Below the pieces are notes generated by a model that was not told the origin of the DNA, did no database searches, and saw only the letters and a program-made list of their open reading frames with translations. The position numbers and the translations under genes were made by a program. From positions 150,212-214,211 of the forward strand of contig NZ_ATYV01000002.1 in the NCBI RefSeq assembly GCF_000427865.1: a DNA stretch of 64,000 nt. Reading direction: 5' to 3'. The DNA comes from Corynebacterium sputi DSM 45148 (GTDB lineage Bacteria; Actinomycetota; Actinomycetes; Mycobacteriales; Mycobacteriaceae). Below, one piece after another: positions 52,493-61,666 of the stretch (the first letter of the stretch is position 1; each line of letters begins with the position of its first letter).

Positions 52493-53500
52493 ATGGATAC
52501 CACTATTTCTGTGCCCCTGTCAGTTCTCGACCTGGTGCGTAGCTCGAAGCACGAGGATCTGCGGGAGGGGTTCGAGCGCTCACGTCGCCTGGCGCAGACG
52601 GCGGACAAGAACGGATACACCCGGCTCTGGTACGCGGAGCACCACAATATGCGCGAGGTGCTGTCATCAGCGACATCCCTGCTGATCCAGTACATCGCAT
52701 CCAATACTGAGCGGATTCGAGTCGGCGCCGGTGGCGTGATGTTGCCGAACCACTCCCCTCTGGTGATCGCCGAACAGTTCGGCACCCTGGAGACGCTCTA
52801 CCCGGGCCGCATTGACCTGGGACTCGGTCGCGCTCCTGGCACTGACCAGAACACCATGCGGGCACTTCGTCGCACTGGTGCGGAGGCAGAGCGGTTCCCT
52901 TCAGACGTGCTGGAGCTCAATGGATACTTGACCGGCAATACCTCGATTCCGGGCGTGTACGCCTACCCGGGCCACGAATCGAATGTTCCGCTGTGGATTC
53001 TCGGATCGTCGATGTTTGGTGCAACTCTCGCAGCCCAGCTCGGACTGCCGTACGCGTTCGCCTCGCACTTCGCACCGCAGATGCTCTCGCAGGCAGCGAA
53101 GGCCTACCGCGAGAACTTCAATGCTGAAGACTCGCTCCTGGGCCCGGATGCGAAGCCTCACTTCATGGCAGCAGCAAACGTCTTCGTTCATGACGATCCG
53201 GAGCTCGCCCGCGACCAGAAGCACAAGGCGGAGAACGCCCTGATCAAGCAGTTCCTGGGCAAGGGTCGGGACCTGGCTGCCGATGAGGTGGAGATGCTCC
53301 GCGACCACCCGGCCGGTCAGCAGATCCTGGATATGTTCTCCGTCGCCGTGGCGGGCACCCGCGAAGATGCTGCTCAGTGGCTGAACTCCTTCGCGCAGGA
53401 CGTGCAGGCAGATGAGCTGATGCTCGTTGCTCAGGCCCCTGATGAGGCGGTTCGGCACCGGACCTTGGAGTTGCTCGCACCGACTCCGGCCACCGCTTAG
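52493..53500 (+). CDS. LLM-class (luciferase-like) flavin-dependent oxidoreductase
   Basis: A 335-residue TIM-barrel protein of the bacterial luciferase-like family, YhbW-type: VPLSVLDLVRSS near the start, YTRLWYAEHHNMREVLSSA (about residues 42-60), LPNHSPLVIAEQFGTLETLYPGR and DLGLGRAPGTDQ (about 105-116). These are predicted FMN/F420-type monooxygenases; members of this subgroup have no assigned substrate. I use the ATG at 52493; an in-frame GTG at 52478 is possible. The 3' end overlaps the convergent ABC gene by 4 nt. Confidence 0.88.
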   Translation: MDTTISVPLSVLDLVRSSKHEDLREGFERSRRLAQTADKNGYTRLWYAEHHNMREVLSSATSLLIQYIASNTERIRVGAGGVMLPNHSPLVIAEQFGTLETLYPGRIDLGLGRAPGTDQNTMRALRRTGAEAERFPSDVLELNGYLTGNTSIPGVYAYPGHESNVPLWILGSSMFGATLAAQLGLPYAFASHFAPQMLSQAAKAYRENFNAEDSLLGPDAKPHFMAAANVFVHDDPELARDQKHKAENALIKQFLGKGRDLAADEVEMLRDHPAGQQILDMFSVAVAGTREDAAQWLNSFAQDVQADELMLVAQAPDEAVRHRTLELLAPTPATA

Positions 53501-54219
53501 GCCAATCGGCCGTCGACAAGTCGCACGATGCGGTCGGCTCGTTCAGCCTGGGACTGGTCGTGGGTGACGTACATGGTGGCCGTTCCCTCCCGGTGGGTGA
53601 CATCGGCGATCAATGCAGTGATGTCGGCGGCGGTTTCGGTGTCGAGTGCTGCGGTGGGCTCATCCGCCAGCAATACCGCCGGTGAGTTCATCAGCGCCCG
53701 AGCCAGGTTCACTCGCGCCTGTTGCCCGCCGGAGATCTCCGCTGGGTAGCGGTCCGCGAGTTCTGCCACGCCCACTGCTTCAAGCAGCCGATCGGCTCGC
53801 GCCGAATCTGCTTCCCGACGTTCCTTGCTCACCCACCCCACCATCCCCAACCGCGTCATTGCGATCAGTTGTTGTCGGACAGTCAATGCCTGGTGCAGGT
53901 TGGGCTGCTGGAAAACCAGACCGATGTGGTTCCGCCGCATTGTTGTGGCGTCTTTACGTGACAAGGCTGCAGCGTCGATGGCTTCTTCGCCGAGGAGAAC
54001 TTCTCCGCTGGTCGGCGCCTGGAGGCAGCCGGCGATCGCAAGAAGCGTGGACTTGCCAGAACCAGAAGGCCCCATCACCGACACCAATTCGCCCGAGCCG
54101 ATGGTGAGGTTGACGTCATCGAGCAAGCGCCGCTTCTGATCGCCATCGCGGACGTCGAAGGTGATTCCCTTCATCGTGATTCCGTTGGTGACGGCGGTGG
54201 AGGTCTGCGTGGATGTCAT
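53497..54219 (-). CDS. ABC transporter ATP-binding protein (MacB/LolD type)
   Basis: A 240-residue ATPase: Walker A GPSGSGKST (about residues 50-58), Q-loop LVFQQPNL, signature ISGGQQARVNLARALM, Walker B VLLADEPTAALD, and H-loop YVTHDQSQ. This is the LolD/MacB/FtsE type that pairs with FtsX-like permeases, here the gene 21 nt upstream. The ATG at 54219 has ATGGAG at good spacing and is preferred over the ATG at 54231. Context with the divergent two-component system suggests antimicrobial or envelope-stress response. Confidence 0.9.
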   Translation of the reverse strand: MTSTQTSTAVTNGITMKGITFDVRDGDQKRRLLDDVNLTIGSGELVSVMGPSGSGKSTLLAIAGCLQAPTSGEVLLGEEAIDAAALSRKDATTMRRNHIGLVFQQPNLHQALTVRQQLIAMTRLGMVGWVSKERREADSARADRLLEAVGVAELADRYPAEISGGQQARVNLARALMNSPAVLLADEPTAALDTETAADITALIADVTHREGTATMYVTHDQSQAERADRIVRLVDGRLA

Positions 54220-54240
54220 GGTGTACTCCATTTCGTGTGA

Positions 54241-55224
54241 TTAGGCGTTGGCCAAGGCAGTGCGAGGGTCGGCGGTGAGAACTGGGCGCAATGACACTGC
54301 CGCGCCGACTAGACCGCACAAGCCGAGCAATAGCCCGGGCCACAGGGTCGTGGATAGATCAAATACTGCGGGCATGCTCTCCGGCAGGAAGGCTCCGGCC
54401 GTGACGACCAGCGCGAGGCCGCCGGCGATACCTGCCACGAGAACAACCACTGCTTGGCTCAGGGCATCGGCGATGAGGGTGCTCCGGCTTGCTCCCAGCG
54501 CAGTGGAAATTGCCACCGAGCGGGTCCGCTGCACCGTCCACACCGCGAAGAACGCACCGACAACCAGCGCGGAAATGAGGTAGAGCAGCGTCGTCATCGC
54601 ACCAAGTGAGGTCTGCTCACCCTGGTAGGACGCCGAGGCATTAAACCGGTCCTGCCCCGTCAGCACTGTCGTGCCGGAAACCTCAGCCGCCAGATCCGCC
54701 GAGCCAGCATCGACGAGCACCGCATTAACGACACTTCCCGAGATCTCTTCTGCATCCGACGGCGACACCAACAGCACCGGCTGATGATCTAGCCAGAGGT
54801 CCTCCCCCTCCCCAGTCACGGTGAGGTCGAGGGGTCCGAGGGTGATTGTGGAGTCGGAGACGTCGGGAAGCAGTGCGGGTGGCAACGCCACTTCTCCCGG
54901 CGCCACTTCTGCAGATGCCAGCGTGACCGCTGGGGTGTCCGCCACGCGGACGCGACCGACGTATAGCTCTTCGCCGTCCAGCTCACTTACCTGAGCCAAC
55001 TCCAGTTGGGATGCTGACAGCGTGCCGGTGCCTGAATCAGAGAGGACGATCGCCGGGTCGTCGTTTTCCTGCAGGACATGGTCCAACCCCGAGACCGACT
55101 GATGCGACAGTCCCGCCATCAGCGCCGAGAGAAACGCGACCATGACGGTGATCAAGCCGATAGTCACTGTGATCAGTGCGGTCCGCCCTGGGGCCGCTCG
55201 TAGTTCCTTGAGTCCGTGGTACAT
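54241..55224 (-). CDS. FtsX-like ABC transporter permease
   Basis: A 327-residue permease with the MacB-like topology. The first helix is ALITVTIGLITVMVAFLSAL (about residues 15-34), followed by an extracytoplasmic domain (about 40-200). Three C-terminal helices include LLYLISALVVGAFFAVWTVQ and the coupling sequence TALGASRSTL. The ATG at 55224 follows GAGAAGG; in-frame starts up to 55368 would overlap the divergent kinase gene. Partner of the ATPase downstream. Confidence 0.85.
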   Translation of the reverse strand: MYHGLKELRAAPGRTALITVTIGLITVMVAFLSALMAGLSHQSVSGLDHVLQENDDPAIVLSDSGTGTLSASQLELAQVSELDGEELYVGRVRVADTPAVTLASAEVAPGEVALPPALLPDVSDSTITLGPLDLTVTGEGEDLWLDHQPVLLVSPSDAEEISGSVVNAVLVDAGSADLAAEVSGTTVLTGQDRFNASASYQGEQTSLGAMTTLLYLISALVVGAFFAVWTVQRTRSVAISTALGASRSTLIADALSQAVVVLVAGIAGGLALVVTAGAFLPESMPAVFDLSTTLWPGLLLGLCGLVGAAVSLRPVLTADPRTALANA

Positions 55225-55332
55225 GGCTTTCAGCCTTCTCGCCTGCGAGCGCACGCACATCAGCCGCAGGATTGGATTCGGATCAAACTTTCGGTTGATT
55301 CCCCCGCTGGCGCTGCCGAATACGATGGTGCC

Positions 55333-56580
55333 ATGCGCAGTCTCTCCCTGATGGATCCAGGATCCCATGCCCTCACTCGGCGGATCTGGCGAGTTCTGGA
55401 CCTATTTGTGCTGGCCATGCTGGTATTCGCGCTGTGGCGAACCCCGACATTCTGGTCTGTACTACTCGGCTCCACCTTCGCAGCGGTGTACCTTGCCGGA
55501 ACACTCGTGGGACGTCGTGCGCTACTGAGCGCTGGTCCGACGCTGCCGTCTCAGTCGACCGATCGCCGCACTCAGATCTGGATCAATCTGTGGCTGCTGC
55601 TGATCATCGTCTTGTGGTCGGCACTGGCTTTCGCTGCCCCTGATGCTGCATATCTGTCATTCCCGCTGTTTTTCCTTGCGATGCATGTGGCCTCCGGGCG
55701 GACCGGGTTCCTCGCCGTGATTGCTATGACTGCCGTCGCCGTTATTGCCATTGCGGTCCACCACGGTTGGACCACTGGCGGGGTGCTCGGGCCGATCATC
55801 GGCGGCGTCGTGGCGATGGTGACGGGATTCGGTGTCCATCTACTGCTGGTCGAATCCCATGCCCGCGCCCAAGCGATCCGCGAACTGACTGCAGCCAAGG
55901 CTGACATCGCTGAGATCTCCCGACGCGCAGGTGAAAACGACGAGCGCGCTCGCCTCGCCGCTGACATCCACGACACCGTCGCCCAAGGACTGTCCTCAGT
56001 ACAACTGCTTCTTCATGCTGCCGAACGAAAGTTGGAAGGCCCCGTTGAGGATCCGAGCGCCTCGGCTGCGCCCTCCCCCGAAGACATCGAAGCAGCACTG
56101 GAGCGGATCCGCCTCGCCCGCGATACCGCCGGCGAGAACCTCGCCGAAACCCGACGCATCCTGCGCCAACTCCAGCCAGCACCACTGGCCGACAGTGCCC
56201 TGCCGGTGGCGCTAGCAAGAGTGTGCGCCACCGCCGCGCTTGCTGATCCAGTCGAATTCAGCGTCACCGGCGACCCACAGCCCCTCTCTGGCAATGCTGA
56301 AGAGGCCATCATCCGAGTCGCGCAGTCGGTGGTCGCAAATGCGGTCAAACACTCTGAGGCCGACCAGTGTGCCGTCTCCTTGGAATATGCCGCTGATTCG
56401 ACCCGCCTCATCGTCGAGGACAACGGCATCGGCTTCGACCCCACCGCGGAAGCTGACGAAGACTCCATGGGACTGGCCATCGCCCACCGCCGCGCCTCTG
56501 ACGCAGGCGGGAACCTCACAATTGACTCATCACCCGGCCGTGGCTGCCGCATCACACTGACCATCCCCGAGGGAGCCTGA
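55333..56580 (+). CDS. NarL-type sensor histidine kinase
   Basis: A 415-residue kinase. About five to six hydrophobic helices occupy residues 15-180. Then comes a coiled linker and a HisKA_3 domain with the phospho-His in ERARLAADIHDTVAQG (about residues 202-217). The ATPase domain has ANAVKHSEADQ, VEDNGIGFDP and GLAIAHRRASDAGG. The small extracytoplasmic loops suggest sensing within the membrane or through the ABC transporter. One nt separates its stop from the response regulator. Divergent from the FtsX permease across 108 nt. Confidence 0.9.
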   Translation: MRSLSLMDPGSHALTRRIWRVLDLFVLAMLVFALWRTPTFWSVLLGSTFAAVYLAGTLVGRRALLSAGPTLPSQSTDRRTQIWINLWLLLIIVLWSALAFAAPDAAYLSFPLFFLAMHVASGRTGFLAVIAMTAVAVIAIAVHHGWTTGGVLGPIIGGVVAMVTGFGVHLLLVESHARAQAIRELTAAKADIAEISRRAGENDERARLAADIHDTVAQGLSSVQLLLHAAERKLEGPVEDPSASAAPSPEDIEAALERIRLARDTAGENLAETRRILRQLQPAPLADSALPVALARVCATAALADPVEFSVTGDPQPLSGNAEEAIIRVAQSVVANAVKHSEADQCAVSLEYAADSTRLIVEDNGIGFDPTAEADEDSMGLAIAHRRASDAGGNLTIDSSPGRGCRITLTIPEGA

Positions 56581-56581
56581 A

Positions 56582-57241
56582 TTGACCATCAACGTCATCA
56601 TCGCCGACGACCACCCCGTCGTCCGCGCCGGACTGCGGGCAGTCCTCGAGTCCGCTCCGGACATCACGGTGCTGGCTGAGGTCGGCGATCCCGACGATGC
56701 CGTCGCCAAGTGCACCGCCGAGGCCGGCACGGACCCGCTTCCCGACGTCGTCCTCATGGACCTCCGCTTCGGCGAAGGCCCCGGCTCCGCCGGAGCCGCC
56801 GACGGAGTTACCGCAACGGAAAAGATCAGGTCGCTGCCTGGGGCCCCGCAGGTCCTAGTCATCACGAACTACTCGACGGACGCGGACATCCTGGGGGCGG
56901 TCTCTGCCGGGGCTGTCGGGTATTTGCTGAAAGACTCCGGCCCCGATGAGTTAATCGCCGGGGTTCGCGATGCTTCCCGAGGCCGCACGGTCCTCTCCCA
57001 AAAGATCGCTGGTCGATTGATGGGACGGCTGAGCCAACCTGCAGTGGAGTTGACCGCTCGAGAGGTTGAGGTCCTGGAACTGGTCGCAGCAGGCCATTCG
57101 AACCGAAAAATCGCCTCGCAGCTCGTCCTGACCGAGGCGACGGTCAAGAGCCACCTGGTGCACATCTTCACGAAATTGGACGTGACCTCCCGAACAGAGG
57201 CCGTGGCGGTGTCCCGAGAACGCGGAATCCTCGGCGGCTGA
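56582..57241 (+). CDS. NarL/LuxR-type response regulator
   Basis: A 219-residue regulator. The receiver domain has IIADDHPVVRAGL (acidic pocket), phospho-Asp in VVLMDLRF (about residue 60) and Lys in YLLKDSGPDE. An extra Gly/Ala loop (GEGPGSAGAADG) follows the phosphorylation site. The LuxR HTH reads LTAREVEVLELVAAGHSNRK with LVLTEATVKSHL (about 155-190). The start is a TTG one nt after the kinase stop, an unusual start codon. A strong terminator follows. Target is probably the divergent ABC transporter, by context. Confidence 0.9.
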   Translation: MTINVIIADDHPVVRAGLRAVLESAPDITVLAEVGDPDDAVAKCTAEAGTDPLPDVVLMDLRFGEGPGSAGAADGVTATEKIRSLPGAPQVLVITNYSTDADILGAVSAGAVGYLLKDSGPDELIAGVRDASRGRTVLSQKIAGRLMGRLSQPAVELTAREVEVLELVAAGHSNRKIASQLVLTEATVKSHLVHIFTKLDVTSRTEAVAVSRERGILGG

Positions 57242-57258
57242 GCATGCAGAAATGAGAA

Positions 57259-57292
57259 AGGCCGACCGCATCTGATGCGGTCGGCCTCTTTC
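57259..57292 (+). terminator. Terminator of the two-component operon
   Basis: Perfect arms AGGCCGACCGCAT and ATGCGGTCGGCCT (57259-57287) with a 3-nt loop, then CTTTC. Confidence 0.88.
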
Positions 57293-57359
57293 AATTATGG
57301 TCCGGGTCGCACTGACCTGGGCTGAGGTCAGTGGTGTCCGGGAGTAGGCGGCGCCTGAA

Positions 57360-58535
57360 CTAGGTGCTCGGGTTCGCGTTACCTGCAGACCAGGTCGACC
57401 ACGGGATGTTCCAGTCGCCGAGTCCGTCCACACCGGACAGATCCGGTCCGACGGTGTTCTCCACGGTCACGATGTCTCCTCGCTTGAGGTTCTCCTGGAA
57501 CCACTTTGCGTCAGCATCGGTGACATTGATGCAGCCATGGGAGGTGTTTTGGCTTCCCTGTGCCCACACCGACCAGGGTGCTCCGTGGATGTAAATGCCG
57601 GAGTAAGACATCTGCGTCGCGTAGTTCACCGGGGTGCGGTACGCACCGGCGCCGGTCAGACCGAAGGTCGAGGAGTCCATCACGAGGCTCTCGTGACGGT
57701 CGCCCACCATGTAGGTGCCATTCGGGGTGGCCCACTCAGAGCGGCCCAGCGACACCGGGACGGTGCGCAGGACTTCGCCGTTCTTCTCCAGGGACATCGT
57801 CTTGGTGCTGTCATCCACGCGAGCGATGACTCGGTCACCGATGGTGAAGTCCGACTCCTGGTCCGAAGCACCGAAGTAGTCATTGCCCAGATCCAGGCCG
57901 TAAGTGTTGGTCTTCACCTGAACCTTGGTACCCGGCTCCCAGTACTCCTGCGGACGCCAGCGGACCTCCGAGTTGGAGAGCCAGTAGAACGCGCCATCAA
58001 CAGAGGGCTCAGTGGTGATCTCGATGGCGTCTTCGACAGCCTCGCGGTCATCAACGGACACACCGAAGCGGACGGCGATGGTCTGGCCAATGCCGACCTC
58101 AGATCCGTCAAGCGGCGACACCGACACGTTGGCCTCGATGGCCGGGGTGACAGTGGTGAAGGTCTGGCTCGTGGTGTTGCCATCAGCGGTAGCGGTGACC
58201 GTGTAGGTGCGCGAGTAACCAAGCGGTTCAGCCGAGGACCACGACGTTCCATCTTCCGACATGTTCGACTCGATGACCTTGCCATCTTCGTTGGTCATCT
58301 CAACCTCGGAGAACTCACCGTTCTCGACGCTGACGGTGACCGGCTCAGTCACAGACACACCCGTGGCACCATCTTCGAAGCCGTACGTGACCTCTGCCGC
58401 CTGCTGAACCCCTTCCGCCTCATTCGCGCTGGATCCGCTATCGGAGCAGGCAGTGAGACCCAGAGCAACAATTCCGAGAGACGCCACAACAGCCGCAAAA
58501 CGGCCACGTCGCCGGGATGAGTACGACAATTCCAT
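57360..58535 (-). CDS. L,D-transpeptidase, lipoprotein
   Basis: A 391-residue lipoprotein that forms 3-3 peptidoglycan cross-links. The signal peptide ends [14 protein letters not shown] with lipobox LTAC (Cys about 30). Two Ig-like domains (about 45-245) precede the YkuD catalytic domain, as in LdtMt2. The active site is IHGAPWSVW plus [13 protein letters not shown], with Cys nucleophile and His. A C-terminal subdomain rich in Trp follows ([14 protein letters not shown]). It acts outside the membrane. The ATG at 58535 was chosen; a TTG precedes it. Confidence 0.93.
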   Translation of the reverse strand: MELSYSSRRRGRFAAVVASLGIVALGLTACSDSGSSANEAEGVQQAAEVTYGFEDGATGVSVTEPVTVSVENGEFSEVEMTNEDGKVIESNMSEDGTSWSSAEPLGYSRTYTVTATADGNTTSQTFTTVTPAIEANVSVSPLDGSEVGIGQTIAVRFGVSVDDREAVEDAIEITTEPSVDGAFYWLSNSEVRWRPQEYWEPGTKVQVKTNTYGLDLGNDYFGASDQESDFTIGDRVIARVDDSTKTMSLEKNGEVLRTVPVSLGRSEWATPNGTYMVGDRHESLVMDSSTFGLTGAGAYRTPVNYATQMSYSGIYIHGAPWSVWAQGSQNTSHGCINVTDADAKWFQENLKRGDIVTVENTVGPDLSGVDGLGDWNIPWSTWSAGNANPST

Positions 58536-59119
58536 CAAATGATCACTTTCCGGATACTTACTAATTATTCATGGGTGAAGGCACGACCACCGGTTCCCCG
58601 GAGCGCGCACAGCTAGGTACACGCCCGCAACGGACATCGTTCGTTCTTCGACCAACTTACTGCTTCGACGAACGAATCGTGAGTGCAAAATGACTTCAAT
58701 GCGGTCACGATTTCACAACAAGTACATCGCCCCTGAGCACCAGATATTACAACGAACATAAATAGGTAAGCCCCCTCAGCACCCCCGCCACCAGCGGTTC
58801 GCAGAGCGCACGTTTCGACGCCTGATTCTTTACTTCCCTGACTGCTCCCCGACGCCCAACTCCACACCGCCGGCCACCACCACCCCGACACAATCAACCG
58901 TCGCCGAAGCCCTCCCCTGACATTCACAGGGACTTTCCCAACATTTCATCGAGAGACACCGTGAAAGCAGATCTGAACGGCAAGTGAAAAATGATGCTGA
59001 CCAAGCGATTTTACAAGAATCCAGCCTTCTGGTTATATATCTCCTGTCGCCGCGACAGGGACCGCAAGGAACTGGAGCGAACGAGCCGAGGCCGCATGGA
59101 ATCGGATCACAGACAAAAA
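58536..59119. other. Long intergenic region between the transpeptidase and tRNA-Lys
   Basis: About 580 nt with no credible gene. It holds an inverted repeat, TTCGTTC (58640-58646) with GAACGAA (58670-58676), extended on both sides by partial complementarity, upstream of the transpeptidase. A one-mismatch copy of the dispersed motif is at about 58842. The rest is not interpretable. Confidence 0.5.
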
Positions 59120-59192
<73 letters not shown>

Positions 59193-59197
59193 CAACT

Positions 59198-59245
59198 ACC
59201 CCAGGTAGTCGGTGAAAGTACTCACTGACCACCTGGGGTTCTTTG
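59198..59245 (+). terminator. Terminator of tRNA-Lys
   Basis: Arms ACCCCAGGT (59198-59206) and ACCTGGGGT (59231-59239) pair, with an inner GTGA/TCAC stem, followed by TCTTTG. Confidence 0.8.
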
Positions 59246-59272
59246 TGCCCCAGAAGTGTTAGAAGCCAGGAA

Positions 59273-59294
59273 TTGTCGGAAAACAATCCGACAA
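59273..59294. repeat. Inverted repeat between tRNA-Lys and ald
   Basis: TTGTCGGA (59273-59280) and TCCGACAA (59287-59294), perfect 8-bp arms with a 6-nt spacer. Confidence 0.5.
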
Positions 59295-59366
59295 CACCAA
59301 CTGAACTGCGCCCGGCGGGTGCTGGTCGGGCATCTCACACGGGGAGACCCTTTCTACGTAGCTCGA

Positions 59367-59419
59367 ACCCCCTGTGGTTGTCGCGTAGCGAACTCAGATA
59401 CGCAACGACTACAGGGTGC
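59367..59419. repeat. Long imperfect inverted repeat downstream of tRNA-Lys
   Basis: Positions 59367-59387 and the reverse complement of 59399-59419 agree at 16 of 21 places (shared core CCCTGT-GT-GT-GCGTA), with an 11-nt spacer. It is not explained by a neighbouring gene. Confidence 0.5.
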
Positions 59420-59532
59420 GCGGCGCACGCGCAGAGGGCGTTGCTTCCGACCGCGTTGATTTCAGGCGGGCCCCACTTGCTGATTACGCTCTCGGCACCA
59501 GCGGGCCCACCACGTTTTGTCTCTTCACTCGC

Positions 59533-60618
59533 CTAGATCCCGTGGGCTTCAGCGACGGCCGCATTGACGACGCGGCCGTCATTGACGTTAAGCCCGAGGG
59601 CCAGCGACGGATCTAAATCAAGTGCCTGCTCCCACCCTTTTCCTGCGATCGCCGCAACATACGGAAGCGTGGCATTGGTCAGGGAAACCGTAGATGTGCG
59701 CGGCACAGACCCGGGCATGTTCGCCACGCAGTAATAGATACTGTCGTGAACTCGGAAGGTTGGGTCATCGTGTGTGGTGGGGCGAGATCCCTCAAAACAT
59801 CCGCCCTGATCGATGGCGATATCCACGAGCACGGAACCCGGCTTCATTTCAGAGACCATGGTGTCCGTCACCAATTTCGGCGCAGAGGCACCAGGGATCA
59901 GTACTGATCCGATGACAAGGTCAGCTTCCTTCAATGCCTTTGCGATGGTGTGCTGGGAACTGCGCAGGGTCGACACCCGTCCATCGAACCGGGCATCGAG
60001 TTCGCGCAGCCGGGCCAGGTTGATGTCGATGATGCTCACCTCAGCGCCAAGTCCGAGTGCCATCGCTGCGGCATGTTCTCCGGCGACCCCTCCCCCGATC
60101 ACTACGACCCGACCACGTCCGGCGCCGGGAACGCCGCCGAGCAGTAGTCCGCGTCCCCCATTGGTGCGCATGAGATGGTGCGCCCCGACCTGGGCGGACA
60201 ATCGACCGGCTACTTCGGACATGGGGGTGAGGAGAGGGAGGGATGCGTCGGGAAGCTGAACAGTCTCGTAGGCAATAGCCGTGGTGCCGGACTGAACAAG
60301 CGCCTCAGTCAGAGCGCGGTCCGCAGCCAGATGCAGATACGTGAACAGGATCTGCCCGCGGCGCATCAATGGGTACTCCTGCGCTATCGGCTCCTTGACC
60401 TTGATGATCATCGCGGCGCGTTCCCAGACCTCCTGTGCAGGGTCCACGAGAGCAGCGCCGGCAGAGGTGTACTCCTCATCGCTGAACGCAGATCCAAGGC
60501 CCGCACCTGACTGAACCAGCACTTCATGGCCCGCGTGGACCAACTCCGATACCCCGGCCGGCGTCGCCGCGACCCGGTACTCGTTGTTCTTCACTTCGGT
60601 TGGTACTCCGATGATCAC
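59533..60618 (-). CDS. ald: Alanine dehydrogenase
   Basis: Interconverts alanine and pyruvate with NAD+ and ammonia. The 361-residue protein opens [20 protein letters not shown], with the substrate Arg in NEYRVA, Lys in MIIKVKEP and the catalytic His in [10 protein letters not shown]. The Rossmann motif is [13 protein letters not shown] (about 170-182). I chose the GTG at 60618 because GAGGAG sits just ahead of it; the in-frame ATG at 60660 would add 14 unconserved residues. A copy of the dispersed motif lies inside the coding region at 60246. Confidence 0.95.
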   Translation of the reverse strand: MIIGVPTEVKNNEYRVAATPAGVSELVHAGHEVLVQSGAGLGSAFSDEEYTSAGAALVDPAQEVWERAAMIIKVKEPIAQEYPLMRRGQILFTYLHLAADRALTEALVQSGTTAIAYETVQLPDASLPLLTPMSEVAGRLSAQVGAHHLMRTNGGRGLLLGGVPGAGRGRVVVIGGGVAGEHAAAMALGLGAEVSIIDINLARLRELDARFDGRVSTLRSSQHTIAKALKEADLVIGSVLIPGASAPKLVTDTMVSEMKPGSVLVDIAIDQGGCFEGSRPTTHDDPTFRVHDSIYYCVANMPGSVPRTSTVSLTNATLPYVAAIAGKGWEQALDLDPSLALGLNVNDGRVVNAAVAEAHGI

Positions 60619-60730
60619 GGGATCTCCTCGGTTAGTGACGGTCTTCTGTGAAACTGCCATGCACTCGCGTCCACAATTATTCCGGCCTGTTGCAACGCCG
60701 TAAAGGATTCGGAGACAACGGATACGACGA

Positions 60731-60760
60731 CACCCCGGTCCCTGAATAGGGACCGGGGTG
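60731..60760. terminator. Perfect hairpin between ald and the DUF3618 gene
   Basis: CACCCCGGTCCCT (60731-60743) and AGGGACCGGGGTG (60748-60760) are perfectly complementary with a GAAT loop. On the - strand it follows the DUF3618 gene, though a T-tract is lacking. Confidence 0.7.
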
Positions 60761-60785
60761 ACAGTCGCTGTACCGCTAACGCTGA

Positions 60786-61061
60786 CTACACGTTAAGGAG
60801 CAGGTCACGGACCCGCTCGATCTCCTTCTTCCGGCGACGGCCACGTGCGATCGAGAATCCGATCAAACCGACGACGCCAGCGACGGCGACACCAATAGCA
60901 GCCTTCACCTGCGGGTCATTCAGCTTCTCGAGAATCTGAGACTTCGCATCATCAGCGAGCGTCTTCGGATTCGTGCGATCAGCGAGCTCATCCAGGGTCT
61001 GGGCGAGCTGATTACGGTTCTTTTCAATATCGCGCTGAATCGCGTCGATGCTGCGGGCCAC
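60786..61061 (-). CDS. DUF3618 membrane-associated protein
   Basis: A 91-residue protein with the DUF3618 pattern: [20 protein letters not shown] and [10 protein letters not shown] (residues about 4-33), then one hydrophobic helix ([18 protein letters not shown], about 55-72) and a basic tail ([12 protein letters not shown]). Widely conserved in Corynebacteriales with no assigned function. Not in an operon: a hairpin follows, and the upstream gene bcp is divergent. Confidence 0.85.
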   Translation of the reverse strand: MARSIDAIQRDIEKNRNQLAQTLDELADRTNPKTLADDAKSQILEKLNDPQVKAAIGVAVAGVVGLIGFSIARGRRRKKEIERVRDLLLNV

Positions 61062-61168
61062 GGGGACTCCCCTACTGTCGAGGTACGTGCTATTTCTGAC
61101 GAGACTAACACCAACGCCGGGGGCGAAGGTGCCCCAATGACCCGTTTTGGTCGCTACGATCTGGAATC

Positions 61169-61666
61169 ATGACCGAGAACTCCGAATCGACGAATCCCAC
61201 GCCGCGCCTGGAACCGGGAGATACTGCCCCCGCCTTCACCCTGACCGCCGACGACGGGTCGACGGTGTCCTTGTCCGACTTCTCCGGACGGAAGGTTCTC
61301 CTTTACTTCTACCCCCGCGCAAACACCCCTGGCTGCACTACTGAGTCCTGCGACTTCCGAGACAACGTGGCCAGGTTCAACGGCGTGGACATCGACGTGG
61401 TCGGCATTTCTCCAGACAAGCCGGAAAAGCTCGTTAAGTTTCGTGAGGATCACGACCTGAACTTCACACTCCTCTCCGACCCGGAGAAGGACACCATGTC
61501 TGCCTACGGTGCCTTCGGTGAGAAGAAGAACTACGGCAAGATCGTGCAGGGCGTGATCCGCTCCACCATCTTGGTTGGCACGGACGGCACCGTGGAGAAC
61601 GCCTGGTACAACGTCAGGGCCAAGGGTCACGTTGACCGGGTCCTCCGCGACATCGACAGTGAGTGA
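61169..61666 (+). CDS. bcp: Thiol peroxidase, Bcp/PrxQ-type peroxiredoxin
   Basis: Reduces peroxides using thioredoxin-type donors. The 165-residue protein has the thioredoxin fold with peroxidatic Cys in YPRANTPGCTTESCDFRD (about residues 47-64). The second Cys five positions later matches the PrxQ-type resolving Cys. Conserved Arg is in GVIRSTILVG. The GTG start of the following TetR gene lies 8 nt inside its 3' end, so the two form an overlapping operon. Confidence 0.94.
   Translation: MTENSESTNPTPRLEPGDTAPAFTLTADDGSTVSLSDFSGRKVLLYFYPRANTPGCTTESCDFRDNVARFNGVDIDVVGISPDKPEKLVKFREDHDLNFTLLSDPEKDTMSAYGAFGEKKNYGKIVQGVIRSTILVGTDGTVENAWYNVRAKGHVDRVLRDIDSE

Noticed and set aside
57537..58520. 327-aa frame antisense to the L,D-transpeptidase
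   Set aside because: The opposite strand has a signal peptide, Ig domains and the YkuD active site; this frame has nothing.
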